In this document: in pieces, positions 1-7,484 of the stretch
How the letters are laid out: each line of letters starts with the position of its first letter
How positions within the stretch are numbered: position 1 is the first letter of the stretch
DNA from: Flavobacteriaceae bacterium UBA5544
GTDB taxonomy: Bacteria > Bacteroidota > Bacteroidia > Flavobacteriales > Flavobacteriaceae
NCBI GenBank assembly: GCA_002426755.1
Contig: DINI01000019.1
Span: forward strand, 6,756 to 20,561
Direction: 5' to 3'
DNA length: 13,806 bases
The notes under the pieces: generated by a model
What the model saw: the letters and a program-made list of their open reading frames with translations, nothing else
The model's database searches: none
What the model was told of the DNA's origin: nothing
Position numbers and translations under genes: made by a program

Positions 1-83
1 CCAAAACCCCGTTAACAAGTCTTAAAACTGTTGATTTACTCAAGTGATTTGGTTATCTTCTAAACACATAAAAACATAACATC

Positions 84-491
84 ATGAAAACTTCTTCTAT
101 TTTAAAAATACTGCTCACTTTCGTAATCGTCCTCAATTGCTCATTTTCGTATGCGCAATTCCCCAAAACTGAATCCGATAGGGGCCCTATAAATTACCAA
201 GCCGACCAACTCACAGAACAATACAATAAGCAATTGGCCCTCACCAGTATTCAAATACCACTGTTTAAGGAAGTGGTCGAAAAATACATTAAATTGGCCA
301 ATGAAACCAAAGACCGTTTAGATGGTGTTGCAGAATTGGATGCTCTTGTTGAATTGCAGGCTCGCGAAACACTTCAAATGAACGATATCTTAACGCAGCC
401 ACAATACCGCCTCTACAAAAAACTCAAAGCTGATTTTCAGCCATTGAAAGTCATAGACCCAAAATCGGTAAAGGAAGAAGATAAAAACTAA
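84..491 (+). CDS. Secreted Spy/CpxP-like LTxxQ protein
   Basis: A 135-residue protein with a signal peptide (residues 1-24, hydrophobic core ILLTFVIVL, probable cleavage after SYA before Q25), so it should act in the periplasm. The mature part is short, charged and predicted helical. It carries two LTxxQ-type motifs, LTSIQ at 53-57 and LTQPQ at 103-107, 50 residues apart. This is the hallmark and approximate spacing of the Spy/CpxP family of periplasmic chaperone or stress-adaptor proteins, and the length also fits. The ATG at 84 is the only start that keeps the signal peptide intact. There is no Shine-Dalgarno box, as usual in Bacteroidetes. A weak TTG (31-33) and TATCTTC (54-60) pair upstream might be the promoter. 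The family call rests on two short motifs; a lineage-specific secreted protein is the alternative. Confidence 0.75.
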   Translation: MKTSSILKILLTFVIVLNCSFSYAQFPKTESDRGPINYQADQLTEQYNKQLALTSIQIPLFKEVVEKYIKLANETKDRLDGVAELDALVELQARETLQMNDILTQPQYRLYKKLKADFQPLKVIDPKSVKEEDKN

Positions 492-803
492 TAGTTCTTT
501 CCCATTTTAGAGTGAAAAATTCACTGACAAAGTTCTCATTACCATTCCAACGGATATGCTTCGTTGAAACTTGTGGAAGTTGTTTCAATGGTTAAGAGCA
601 ATTGTGGCAAGTGATCGCCAAAGGAAGATTGAATTGCTCACAATTATTTAATGCCCAGTATCTTATTGAAGGTTTTTATTTCGCACTGATAAAAGCGAAT
701 GAATTTTTGTTTTAGGTTTTTTAAGGAATTACGCATTGTTGTTGTGTTTTGCTGTTGTCTATAGGACGTGGAGATTTGGGTTTTGTTACAAGTTGTCTTG
801 GTA
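492..803. other. Intergenic stretch with small hairpins
   Basis: No convincing gene. AGTGAA/TTCACT at 511-525 forms a 6-bp hairpin after the LTxxQ gene but has no following T-run. A second stem pairs TTGAAAC (564-570) with GTTTCAA (582-588) and can be extended by wobble pairs. GAGCAATT (596-603) is repeated in inverse orientation at 632-639. A 30-codon minus-strand frame starting at an ATG at 736 and ending at 644 encodes a basic peptide (MRNSLKNLKQKF...). It has no supporting context and I do not call it a gene. Confidence 0.4.
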
Positions 804-853
804 ATTTCTGACAGGTGACGGATGATTTCTGACAGATGACAGATGACCGATGA
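804..853. repeat. Short direct repeats of a GACAGATGA-type unit
   Basis: ATTTCTGACAGGTGACGGATG and ATTTCTGACAGATGACAGATG-like blocks lie head to tail, followed by ACCGATGA. The run consists of degenerate 7- to 9-bp units with core GACNGATGA. It stands just before the 8-bp repeat array and probably grew by the same slippage process. It is noncoding. Confidence 0.55.
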
Positions 854-880
854 AGGAAAATAAGCAACAGATGGGATTAT

Positions 881-1165
881 ACAATTCAACAATCCCCACA
901 ATTCCACGATTCAACAATTCAACAATTCCACGATTCAACGATTCAACGATTCCACAATTCAACAATTCAACAATTCCCCGATTCAACACTTCAACAATCC
1001 CCACAATTCCACGATTCAACGATTCAACGATTCAACGATTCAACGATTCAACGATTCAACGATTCAACGATTCCACAATTCCACGATTCAACGATTCCAC
1101 AATTCAACGATTCAACAATTCCACGATTCAACAATTCAACAATTCAACAATTCCCCGATTCAATA
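881..1165. repeat. Degenerate 8-bp tandem repeat array
   Basis: About 35 head-to-tail copies of an octamer with consensus (G/A)ATTC(A/C)AC fill this stretch almost without interruption. The most regular block is around 1013-1072, where GATTCAAC repeats exactly several times. Because 8 and 3 are coprime, the array reads as a 24-bp, 8-residue periodic peptide in open frames (NNSTIPRF-like on the plus strand, LNRGIVEL-like on the minus strand). Those long frames are artefacts of the repeat, not genes. Copies differ mainly at positions 1 and 6, so the array is old enough to have drifted. Role unknown; such arrays are prone to slippage. Confidence 0.9.
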
Positions 1166-1181
1166 ATCAAAAAAATTACCA

Positions 1182-1229
1182 TTTATCGTCAAAAGTTGCA
1201 CTTTTATCGAATTATTTGACTTTTTATCG
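1182..1229. promoter_or_regulatory. Three phased TTTATCG boxes with a palindrome
   Basis: TTTATCG occurs at 1182-1188, 1203-1209 and 1223-1229, with starts 21 and 20 bp apart, close to two helical turns. Between the first two lies a perfect palindrome, AAAAGT (1191-1196), TGC, ACTTTT (1200-1205). Same-face direct repeats of this kind are typical of a protein-binding site, but the protein and target promoter are unknown. The nearest plus-strand gene starts about 400 bp downstream. From 1230 to about 1500 I see nothing further except AT-rich DNA. Confidence 0.35.
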
Positions 1230-1565
1230 ATATATTGAATTCTTTCTATCAGAAAATACTTCTTTCTGACAATAAATTGTTAATGGATGCAGTTCGTCGA
1301 TTTTTTCAAATGCCATTTTTTGCTAATAATACCATAAAACACTAGTTTTTAGACACTTCCAAACACCTTACATTTTGCCATGTCAAAATTTTTATTTTAA
1401 TTCGCTCCATCAAGTGATGCCCAAAGCTTGCTGATCAAAAGCCTACAGACTTCATAAGATACTTCGAAGCAACTTTATTACAATTTTATTTTTATACCGT
1501 GTGCCAATGTGTGTGCTAAAGCAGTACAACATTTGCACCCTCTACCTAACCGCACATGGCATTAT

Positions 1566-1616
1566 GGCCAAAGCTGAACGGTGCACTATGGTAGGGTTAA
1601 CCTTTCAGCTATGGCC
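1566..1616 (+). promoter_or_regulatory. Imperfect inverted repeat in the leader of the 1627 gene
   Basis: GGCCA-A-AGCTGAA (1566-1578) can pair with TTCAGCT-A-TGGCC (1604-1616). This gives a 12-bp stem broken by one A-A mismatch, with a 25-nt loop that itself contains the palindrome GGTTAACC. The stem ends 10 nt before the ATG at 1627. If transcribed it would form a hairpin next to the ribosome entry site. It also argues that 1501-1626 is a leader rather than the start of the protein. Confidence 0.4.
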
Positions 1617-1626
1617 CCAAATCTAT

Positions 1627-2607
1627 ATGGCAGATACCATACAGAATGGTTTGGCTCCGTTCCAACAAAACGGACATGACGCCCAAGTCCCGGGCCATGA
1701 GGTCAGCAATGGCCTGCAGCAGAACAATCTTCTTATGGAGGAGGTTCTAAAGGGTGAGGAGCACAACGCTCCGACTGCAAAGATGGATAGTCCGGAAGCA
1801 GGAACTAAACAAGCAACAGTGAGCGAGACAACCACTGTAGAAGCACAGCCTAAATCTGTCAATAAAGAGAAGAAAAAGGCAGCGCGCTACGAAGAAACAG
1901 GCAATGCAACCAACGTGCAAAACCTACGTCTCGTAACTCAACGTATCAAAGGTTTCGGTCCAAGCTATGCACAAGGAAGCCCCTTGTACACAATAGCAAA
2001 CATGGAAGCCGTTTACAATACTGCTGCTACCAGCCTACAAGAGGTTACGGCGGTAAAACAAGCGTACGATAATGCTATTGACCAGCAGAATCAAGCGTTT
2101 GGTGATGTGAAGGACTTGTCTACCCGTACCAAGAATTTTTTCACCTGGTGCGGCGTATCGGACAAGGCTATTGAGCGTATGGAGTATTTGAACCATCAAA
2201 TACAAGGTACACGTGTTATTCCTATTAAAGATGGAGACAGTGACGACCACATCAGTGCAAGTCACCAGTCACGTACGCAGCAAATCCAGCATGTGGATGC
2301 GCTCGTCGAGTTTTTAGAATCCTTTCCTGCTGAATATCTTTCACCTGATGTCATCAGTGTGGATGCTTGGAAAGCAAAAAGGGATGCAATGGACAGTACG
2401 TTTCTTCAAGAGAATATCACTTCGTCCAACCTAAAGGCAGCACGCATCCAGCGTAATGTCGATATCTACAAAACCACAACAGGAGTTGTAGAGATAGGTT
2501 TGGGAGCAAAGCGAGTCGTACTGGCTATTTATGGTTATAACAGTCCACAATATGCCGCGGTCAAAGGCATTAAGTTCACAAGAATAAAAGGCTGGGAAAA
2601 CCTCTAA
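1627..2607 (+). CDS. Hypothetical protein, family not recognised
   Basis: A 326-residue protein if translated from the ATG at 1627 (MADTIQNG...). The frame is open back to a GTG at 1501, but the extra 42 residues are cysteine-rich, have no neat start and overlap an inverted repeat, so the shorter form is preferred. It has no signal peptide or membrane helix. The first ~95 residues are polar and low in complexity, rich in Q, N, E, T and lysine (KEKKKAARYEE), and are probably disordered. From about residue 105 the protein is more ordered, with long helix-prone stretches (SLQEVTAVKQAYDNAIDQQNQ) and a C-terminus ending GYNSPQYAAVKGIKFTRIKG. Base composition is visibly richer in GC than the neighbouring intergenic DNA and the operon downstream. 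It appears monocistronic, with its own terminator. I do not recognise the family and propose no function. Confidence 0.8.
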   Translation: MADTIQNGLAPFQQNGHDAQVPGHEVSNGLQQNNLLMEEVLKGEEHNAPTAKMDSPEAGTKQATVSETTTVEAQPKSVNKEKKKAARYEETGNATNVQNLRLVTQRIKGFGPSYAQGSPLYTIANMEAVYNTAATSLQEVTAVKQAYDNAIDQQNQAFGDVKDLSTRTKNFFTWCGVSDKAIERMEYLNHQIQGTRVIPIKDGDSDDHISASHQSRTQQIQHVDALVEFLESFPAEYLSPDVISVDAWKAKRDAMDSTFLQENITSSNLKAARIQRNVDIYKTTTGVVEIGLGAKRVVLAIYGYNSPQYAAVKGIKFTRIKGWENL

Positions 2608-2627
2608 ATCATTACTTTCAGTTGCTT

Positions 2628-2669
2628 AAAAAAGCCACAAGTTCTTAATTGAGTTTGTGGCTTTTTTTT
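2628..2669 (+). terminator. Intrinsic terminator of the 1627-2607 gene
   Basis: AAAAAAGCCACAA (2628-2640) pairs perfectly with TTGTGGCTTTTTT (2655-2667) across a 14-nt loop, and the run of eight T ends at 2669. It lies 20 nt after the stop codon. A-runs on one side and T-runs on the other mean it could work in both directions, but there is no opposing gene. Confidence 0.88.
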
Positions 2670-2671
2670 AT

Positions 2672-2692
2672 CTCCACGAAGGTGGGAACCTC
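2672..2692. repeat. REP-like palindrome remnant
   Basis: CTCCACGAAGGTGGGAACCTC contains CCAC/GTGG arms (2674-2677 and 2682-2685) and ends GGGAACCTC. It matches the style of short dispersed palindromes of the form TCATTCC...GGAA(C/T)CTC, and shares its GGAACCTC end with the element at 13172-13198 read on the other strand. The usual TCATTC end is degraded here. Confidence 0.5.
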
Positions 2693-3000
2693 ATGAATCA
2701 AACCCTTGAGCCTGTCAAGTGGCATTTTATCAATCTCAAAGATACCACTGCCATTGCCGTAGCCATCTCGATGATTGTCAAGGAAAAATCATATAACATC
2801 TACATATCTCCCGTTGGGAAAAGGTATGGCAATGGTTGAGTAAGGATTTGCAGAACTAAATATAGTCTTGGCGGCAATAGATTTAAATGAGCGGCAGCCA
2901 GAAGCCCTTCAACGAATAAATACTTAATTTCATCGTTTTTTATCTTGCAGAGCATCAATCACTCAAAATTTTAATTATGTTTATATAACTCTCCCTTATA
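2693..3000. other. Gene-free stretch with a possible broken reading frame
   Basis: No intact gene. The part up to about 2910 is richer in GC than the following 150 bp. On the minus strand one frame runs from 2908 through this part with a single in-frame TGA (after the residues NGRYVDVI) and reads on to about 2645. This could be the relic of a coding region, but chance is not excluded. A 60-codon plus-strand frame here begins inside the terminator stem and is not credible. From 2910 to 3000 the DNA is plain and AT-rich. Confidence 0.3.
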
Positions 3001-3029
3001 TTGCCTAAATAACTTATATGTAGTATAAT
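3001..3029 (+). promoter_or_regulatory. Candidate promoter of the five-gene operon
   Basis: TTGCCT (3001-3006), a 17-bp spacer and a perfect TATAAT (3024-3029) stand 65 bp before the first start codon. This is the classical sigma-70 pattern of other phyla; the Bacteroidetes consensus is TTG / TAnnTTTG, and I find no good copy of that here. In AT-rich DNA such a match can be chance, although the spacing is exact. Confidence 0.4.
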
Positions 3030-3093
3030 TATTCATTGGATAAATCTTTTGAAATATAGGCAGCGCAATAAAAAGTTTTAGACAGTTTAGTTT

Positions 3094-4278
3094 ATGAAGA
3101 AAATAAGAGAGATTCTGGAGCAACAAACAAATGGAATTTGTTACAACTCCTATAAATATTGTGCCGATGATGAGTTAAGAATTCCCACTATAAACTATGA
3201 GGAATCTCAAAATTTTACCTTGTTGAAAAATCGTTACGGTGAAACAGATACTTCACTCAACCAGACTAAAGACGTTTCCAAAAAAGCCAAACTATTAAAT
3301 AATTCTGAACCTTTAATAAGATATTTTCTAGATGGTTCAAGAAGAACTTACAAAGTTGATGACATTGAAATAAACAAAAGAATATTCCCAATAATGGCAG
3401 GACAAATTGGTGTTGCATGTTGTCAAAGAAAATCTCCACATCATTTTAAATGTCAAGAGTTGGAGCATAATATGGTAATTTCCCTTCCGACAGAAGCCAA
3501 TCCAGAAGTAAGAAATGCAGATTTGTTTTTTAACAATTTAAAAGATAAAATCAATAGTACTGATCGTGTTAAAAAATCTCAAGTAAAATTTTCAAATGTC
3601 TTAAGCTATTCATCTCGGGAAAATAATGAAAGTAAAGAGTTAAAATATGAACATCTTGGGATAGCGGCAATTCAAGACGAAATGGTGGACGGAGAGAAAA
3701 AAATCGTTTCAAATTTGATGGCTAAAAACTTGTTAAATGAAGATAATTACTTATTAAAAGATGGGTCATTACAGTATAAACCAATGAAAACAGGTGAATA
3801 CAAAGAATTATCCAAAATTAAAAATAATTACCGTTGGGTAATAGGGGTTTCCAAACTATTTAATCCAGAGTTTAGTAAAGACAGAAATGGGAAAAGCAAC
3901 GCTGCCGCCTTGGCAAAATTACCGTTGTACCACCGAACTCCTGCATATATGTTTCAACATGACAGGGATAAGTGGGCCTATTTAGGAGATTACAAATATA
4001 GTGTTTGGTACTTACGGATTAGGGATTCGAAACATACCGAAAGCCCATTTTCAGGCATAGTGAAAATAGAAAAAATTTTGATTACGGATAATGAATGTGA
4101 GTATGGACTCGAATCTGATTTAATCGATGTGATTTCAGCTAATATAATTAACGAAAGAAACCCCGTTTGCTATGGAAAAGATAGCCGATGGGCAAATCAT
4201 CTTTATCCAGTTTATTTAACAGAATTATTTTTGAAAAGCAAATACTTAAGTGACAATCATTTTTTAAACTTATTTTAA
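3094..4278 (+). CDS. NurA-like nuclease
   Basis: A 394-residue protein with the signature blocks of the NurA fold (an RNase H-like 5'-3' nuclease). These are FLDGSRR at 78-84 (D80 as the first metal ligand, in the usual DGS), LLKDGSLQY at 220-228 (D223 in the second DG-S/P-L block), VIGVSKLF at 249-256 (K254), and a C-terminal HLYPVYLTELF around 369-379 corresponding to the YP block of the family. NurA works with the HerA ATPase to resect DNA ends in archaea. Here the HerA-like gene follows immediately, the two overlapping by one base (TAATG), which supports the assignment strongly. Residues 110-210 hold a longer, variable insertion with several cysteines (CC at 109-110, C120). No signal peptide or membrane segment. 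The start is ATG after an AT-rich leader without a Shine-Dalgarno box. Nuclease activity is inferred from the family, not shown. Confidence 0.85.
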   Translation: MKKIREILEQQTNGICYNSYKYCADDELRIPTINYEESQNFTLLKNRYGETDTSLNQTKDVSKKAKLLNNSEPLIRYFLDGSRRTYKVDDIEINKRIFPIMAGQIGVACCQRKSPHHFKCQELEHNMVISLPTEANPEVRNADLFFNNLKDKINSTDRVKKSQVKFSNVLSYSSRENNESKELKYEHLGIAAIQDEMVDGEKKIVSNLMAKNLLNEDNYLLKDGSLQYKPMKTGEYKELSKIKNNYRWVIGVSKLFNPEFSKDRNGKSNAAALAKLPLYHRTPAYMFQHDRDKWAYLGDYKYSVWYLRIRDSKHTESPFSGIVKIEKILITDNECEYGLESDLIDVISANIINERNPVCYGKDSRWANHLYPVYLTELFLKSKYLSDNHFLNLF

Positions 4279-5936
4279 TGAAGCAAATAGGAAAAATAAT
4301 AGCTACAGAAAAAGCTCCTACAACCGTAGATGAATTCTTTTTTTGGACAGATAAAGAACTTATAATAAAACCTTTTGATGTCATAAAAGTAAATCATATT
4401 AAAAACTCAATCACCTTTGGAGTTGTAGAAGAAATATCCCACTTGACTGACAACTCAAGTTTTTTAGCAGGTTTTATTTCAAGTGATTTTGGCGATGTAA
4501 ATTACAACCACTATACTCAACGAATCGGAATGAATTATGTTCGTGCCAAAGTTGTAGCAAATTCCCATGGAGTTTACACGCCAGTTATAGATGGTTCCTC
4601 AGTAAGTTTAGCAAGCGAAAGTGACGTAAAAGAAGCGCTAGGTTTAAAAGATATAAAAAATCCATTACCCGCTGGTTATATTGAAATGTATGAGGAACCC
4701 GACCAAATTACTATTCCTGTCCATTTTAATTCTCAATTCCTTATAGGCCCGGAGGGTGCACACCTAAATATATCAGGAATTTCAGGTTTAGCATCAAAAA
4801 CTTCCTATGCAATGTTTTTACTAAAGGCAATTCAAGACCAATACCTAAAGCAAAAAGACGGTGAATCGGTGGCGTATGTTTTAATGAATGTGAAAGGTCG
4901 TGATTTATTAGCTATTGACGAACCAAATGACGAACTGACCGAAGAAGATAAAAGCATTTATAAAATGCTTAATTTAAGTACTTCACCATTTAAGAATGTA
5001 CAGTATTTTTATCCTTACTCAAAAGATATTGTATCCTCAACCTATGGTAGAGATGTAAAAAGCCAAATGGAATTAGATAAGGCCAAATTATATAAGTATA
5101 TATTTGAAGATGATAAAGAAAGTATTGACCTCCTTTTTTCTAATGTAGATGACCCCAATCAAACCATGGAGTCGATAGTGAACTACATCGCAACTGGACA
5201 GTCGGGATTCAATGGAATTACAAATTGGAATGAGCTTCTAAACGAAGTTCATGAACACACAAAAGCAGGCGCAACAGGAAAAGACAAAGAAATAACTGTA
5301 TTAAGTTGGAGAAAATTCTACCGCCTTTTTAGAAAGACAATTGAAAAAACAACAATATTTTCAAATTCGTTGAGTAGTAAGCCAAAAGACAATGAAACAA
5401 GACTAAAAGATTCAATCTTGAATATCAAAAAAAATGATGTTTTCGTGATTGATGTAGCAAAACTTGACGAAGAAACACAAGGCTTTGTATTTGGAGATGT
5501 GATGCGTTCTATTTATGAATTAAAACTTGGACAGGCATTTGATAGGAAAGAAACAGACATTCCTTCTAAAATTGTTATTTTTATTGATGAATTAAATAAA
5601 TACGCATCAAAAGAAGTTCCAAAAAGTTCCCCTATCTTAAGGCAGTTATTAGATATTACAGAAAGAGGGCGTTCATTGGGTATTATATTATTCTCGGCAG
5701 AACAATTCAAAAGCGATATACACGATAGGGTTAAGGGAAATTGCGCAACGCATGCATATGGTAGGACTAATGCCATTGAAGTTTCCAAAAGGGATTATCA
5801 ATATGTTCCACCAGTTTACAAATCCATGCTTACAAGACTTAAACAAGGGGAGTATGTAATTCAAAATCCTGTATTTCGTTCTCTCTTAAATATTAAATTT
5901 CCTCGGCCAATCTACAAACAATTTAAAAATGGATAA
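4278..5936 (+). CDS. HerA-like DNA-translocating ATPase
   Basis: A 552-residue ATPase of the HerA/FtsK superfamily. Residues 1-100 form a beta-rich N-terminal domain (KPFDVIKVNH, FGVVEEIS) like the HAS barrel of HerA. The P-loop is GISGLASKTS at 167-176. This differs from the usual GTTGSGKS by one extra residue and by S in place of the last G. I recall similar G(I/V)SGLA(S/T)KTS loops in bacterial HerA relatives, so it looks like a subfamily feature rather than decay. Walker B is IVIFIDELNKY at 432-442 (D437, E438), followed by LLDITERGRSLGIILFSAEQ at 457-476 with the arginine-rich sensor region typical of hexameric HerA. The C-terminus (RPIYKQ) matches the HerA lid region. Likely a hexameric DNA pump that feeds the NurA-like nuclease. 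The stop overlaps the next gene's start by eight bases, so the three products are probably made in fixed ratio. Confidence 0.92.
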   Translation: MKQIGKIIATEKAPTTVDEFFFWTDKELIIKPFDVIKVNHIKNSITFGVVEEISHLTDNSSFLAGFISSDFGDVNYNHYTQRIGMNYVRAKVVANSHGVYTPVIDGSSVSLASESDVKEALGLKDIKNPLPAGYIEMYEEPDQITIPVHFNSQFLIGPEGAHLNISGISGLASKTSYAMFLLKAIQDQYLKQKDGESVAYVLMNVKGRDLLAIDEPNDELTEEDKSIYKMLNLSTSPFKNVQYFYPYSKDIVSSTYGRDVKSQMELDKAKLYKYIFEDDKESIDLLFSNVDDPNQTMESIVNYIATGQSGFNGITNWNELLNEVHEHTKAGATGKDKEITVLSWRKFYRLFRKTIEKTTIFSNSLSSKPKDNETRLKDSILNIKKNDVFVIDVAKLDEETQGFVFGDVMRSIYELKLGQAFDRKETDIPSKIVIFIDELNKYASKEVPKSSPILRQLLDITERGRSLGIILFSAEQFKSDIHDRVKGNCATHAYGRTNAIEVSKRDYQYVPPVYKSMLTRLKQGEYVIQNPVFRSLLNIKFPRPIYKQFKNG

Positions 5937-7482
5937 ACAATTTGTGCCAGTCATTGGCAAAGACATTATAGAATCGCTTACCCTTGGAATGTATGAAGAT
6001 TCTAGGTTCATTTTTCGTGAGTACATTCAGAATTCCGCAGACCAGATTGACAAAGCTATAAGAGAAGGGTTAATAAATAAAAATGAAGGCGAAATTCATA
6101 TAGATATAAATCCAAACAAAAGAATAATTGTCATTGAAGACAATGCAACAGGGATTCAGAAGGACAAAGTACGACCAATATTACAAAATATTGCGCAATC
6201 AACTAAACAAAGAGGTGTTGATAAGGGATTTAGAGGGATCGGTCGGCTTGGAGGGTTGGCCTATTGTGAAAAACTAATATTTGAAACTTCGTTTAAGGGA
6301 GAGAACTTAAAATCTCAGTTGATATGGGAAGCTGCGTCCCTTAAAGACATTATAAATAATAGGAACGAAAAAGAGGATGCAATTTCAGTCATCAATCAAG
6401 TTACATCTTTAGAACAATTTGAAGAATCCACTGACGCACATTATTTTAAAGTTATTTTAGAAGGCGTATCACATGACGATCTATTAGATAAAAAAGAGGT
6501 AGAACGATATCTTTCAATGGTGGCTCCCTTACCGTATCCTACCCGATTTATTTACAAAACTGAAATTTATAAAGAAGTTCGACTAGAAAATTTCATTCTA
6601 GATGAATACAAAATCATTCTCAATACTGAACAGCTATTTAAAGGCTATTCTACTATAATATATAAAGGAGATGATACAGACAAGAAAAAAGAAGACGAAG
6701 TAATTGACATAGCTTTTTTCAAGGAATATGCCGAAGATGGTGAGTTACTTTTTTGGGGCTGGCATAGCGTATCAGAAAAGAATCAATCACTCAACCAAGT
6801 TAATTATTCTAGAGGCTTTCGATTGAGAAAATCAAACATTCAAATAGGAGATGAATATACCTTGTTGAAACTCCATAGAGATAGACGATTCCATTTCTAT
6901 TTTTTTGGAGAGGTTCATGGAATTCATTCGGATTTAATCCCAAATTCTCGTAGAGACAATTTCACCGAAAATGAAATTTATTTCGAATTTGAGAAAAAAC
7001 TAAAAAACTACTTTCATACACAAATTCATAAGTTGTGTTATACAGCATCAGAAATTAACAGTTCATTGAGACGAATCGAGGAGTTAAAAACTTTTGAAGT
7101 CGAATATAATAAAAAATCTTCCAATGGTTTTACTGACCACAAGGAGCGAGAAGAATACAAAGGACAATTTGAAAAAAAGAAAGAAAATGCTATAAAAGCA
7201 CAAAAGAAAATCGAAAAAATTGAACAAGATGCAAAAGACAATGAACTCCTACCCGTTCAAAAAATTTTGAATAGAGTTACCGTTCCTATTTCCTCTACCC
7301 GAATTGATGTACAAGAACCAATTTCAGAAGACAGTAAACCAAAGTTTCGTACCGATAATTTGAGTAGTTTAACCAAAGAACAAAGAAAATTTACGTCAAA
7401 AATTTTTACTATTATAAGAAACGTTTTGCCTCATGAAGTTTCTGAAAATTTAATTCAAAAAATTGAAGAAGAACTCTCGTAA
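5929..7482 (+). CDS. Hsp90/MORC-like GHKL ATPase
   Basis: A 517-residue protein with a complete N-terminal Bergerat (GHKL) ATP-binding fold of the Hsp90 type. The N box is FREYIQNSADQID at 29-41 (E31 and N35), the G1 box IEDNATGI at 69-76 (D71), and the G2 lid GFRGIGRLGG at 100-109. A middle region follows (to about 370) with FHFYFFGEVHGI and NSRRDNFTENE, resembling the substrate- or DNA-facing S5-like domain of this class. A charged coiled coil occupies about 395-440 (KKKENAIKAQKKIEKIEQD). The C-terminus, about 480-517, is helical. Much shorter and differently built after the ATPase domain than HtpG (about 620 residues), so it is not the housekeeping chaperone. Such ATPases next to nucleases are known in restriction-like loci, where they may act as DNA clamps or as ATP-dependent switches. 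Overlaps the HerA-like gene by 8 nt. Confidence 0.88.
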   Translation: MDKQFVPVIGKDIIESLTLGMYEDSRFIFREYIQNSADQIDKAIREGLINKNEGEIHIDINPNKRIIVIEDNATGIQKDKVRPILQNIAQSTKQRGVDKGFRGIGRLGGLAYCEKLIFETSFKGENLKSQLIWEAASLKDIINNRNEKEDAISVINQVTSLEQFEESTDAHYFKVILEGVSHDDLLDKKEVERYLSMVAPLPYPTRFIYKTEIYKEVRLENFILDEYKIILNTEQLFKGYSTIIYKGDDTDKKKEDEVIDIAFFKEYAEDGELLFWGWHSVSEKNQSLNQVNYSRGFRLRKSNIQIGDEYTLLKLHRDRRFHFYFFGEVHGIHSDLIPNSRRDNFTENEIYFEFEKKLKNYFHTQIHKLCYTASEINSSLRRIEELKTFEVEYNKKSSNGFTDHKEREEYKGQFEKKKENAIKAQKKIEKIEQDAKDNELLPVQKILNRVTVPISSTRIDVQEPISEDSKPKFRTDNLSSLTKEQRKFTSKIFTIIRNVLPHEVSENLIQKIEEELS

Positions 7483-7484
7483 TT

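Noticed and set aside
644..736. Minus-strand 30-codon peptide MRNSLKNLKQKF...
   Set aside because: Basic and possible as a small protein, but no start signal, promoter or context; chance frames of this size are common.
786..1019. Minus-strand frame rich in LNRGIVEL
   Set aside because: Same repeat artefact on the other strand.
881..1165. CRISPR array
   Set aside because: Units are contiguous 8-mers with no spacers and no cas genes nearby.
850..1269. Plus-strand 139-codon frame with NNSTIPRF repeats
   Set aside because: It is the translation of the 8-bp tandem array; a minus-strand frame exists over the same repeat for the same reason.
1501..1626. N-terminal extension of the 1627 gene from GTG 1501
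   Set aside because: Cysteine-rich and unlike the rest of the protein, and it overlaps an inverted repeat. Kept only as an alternative start.
2657..2839. Plus-strand 60-codon frame
   Set aside because: It starts with GTG inside the terminator stem and has no homology I recognise.
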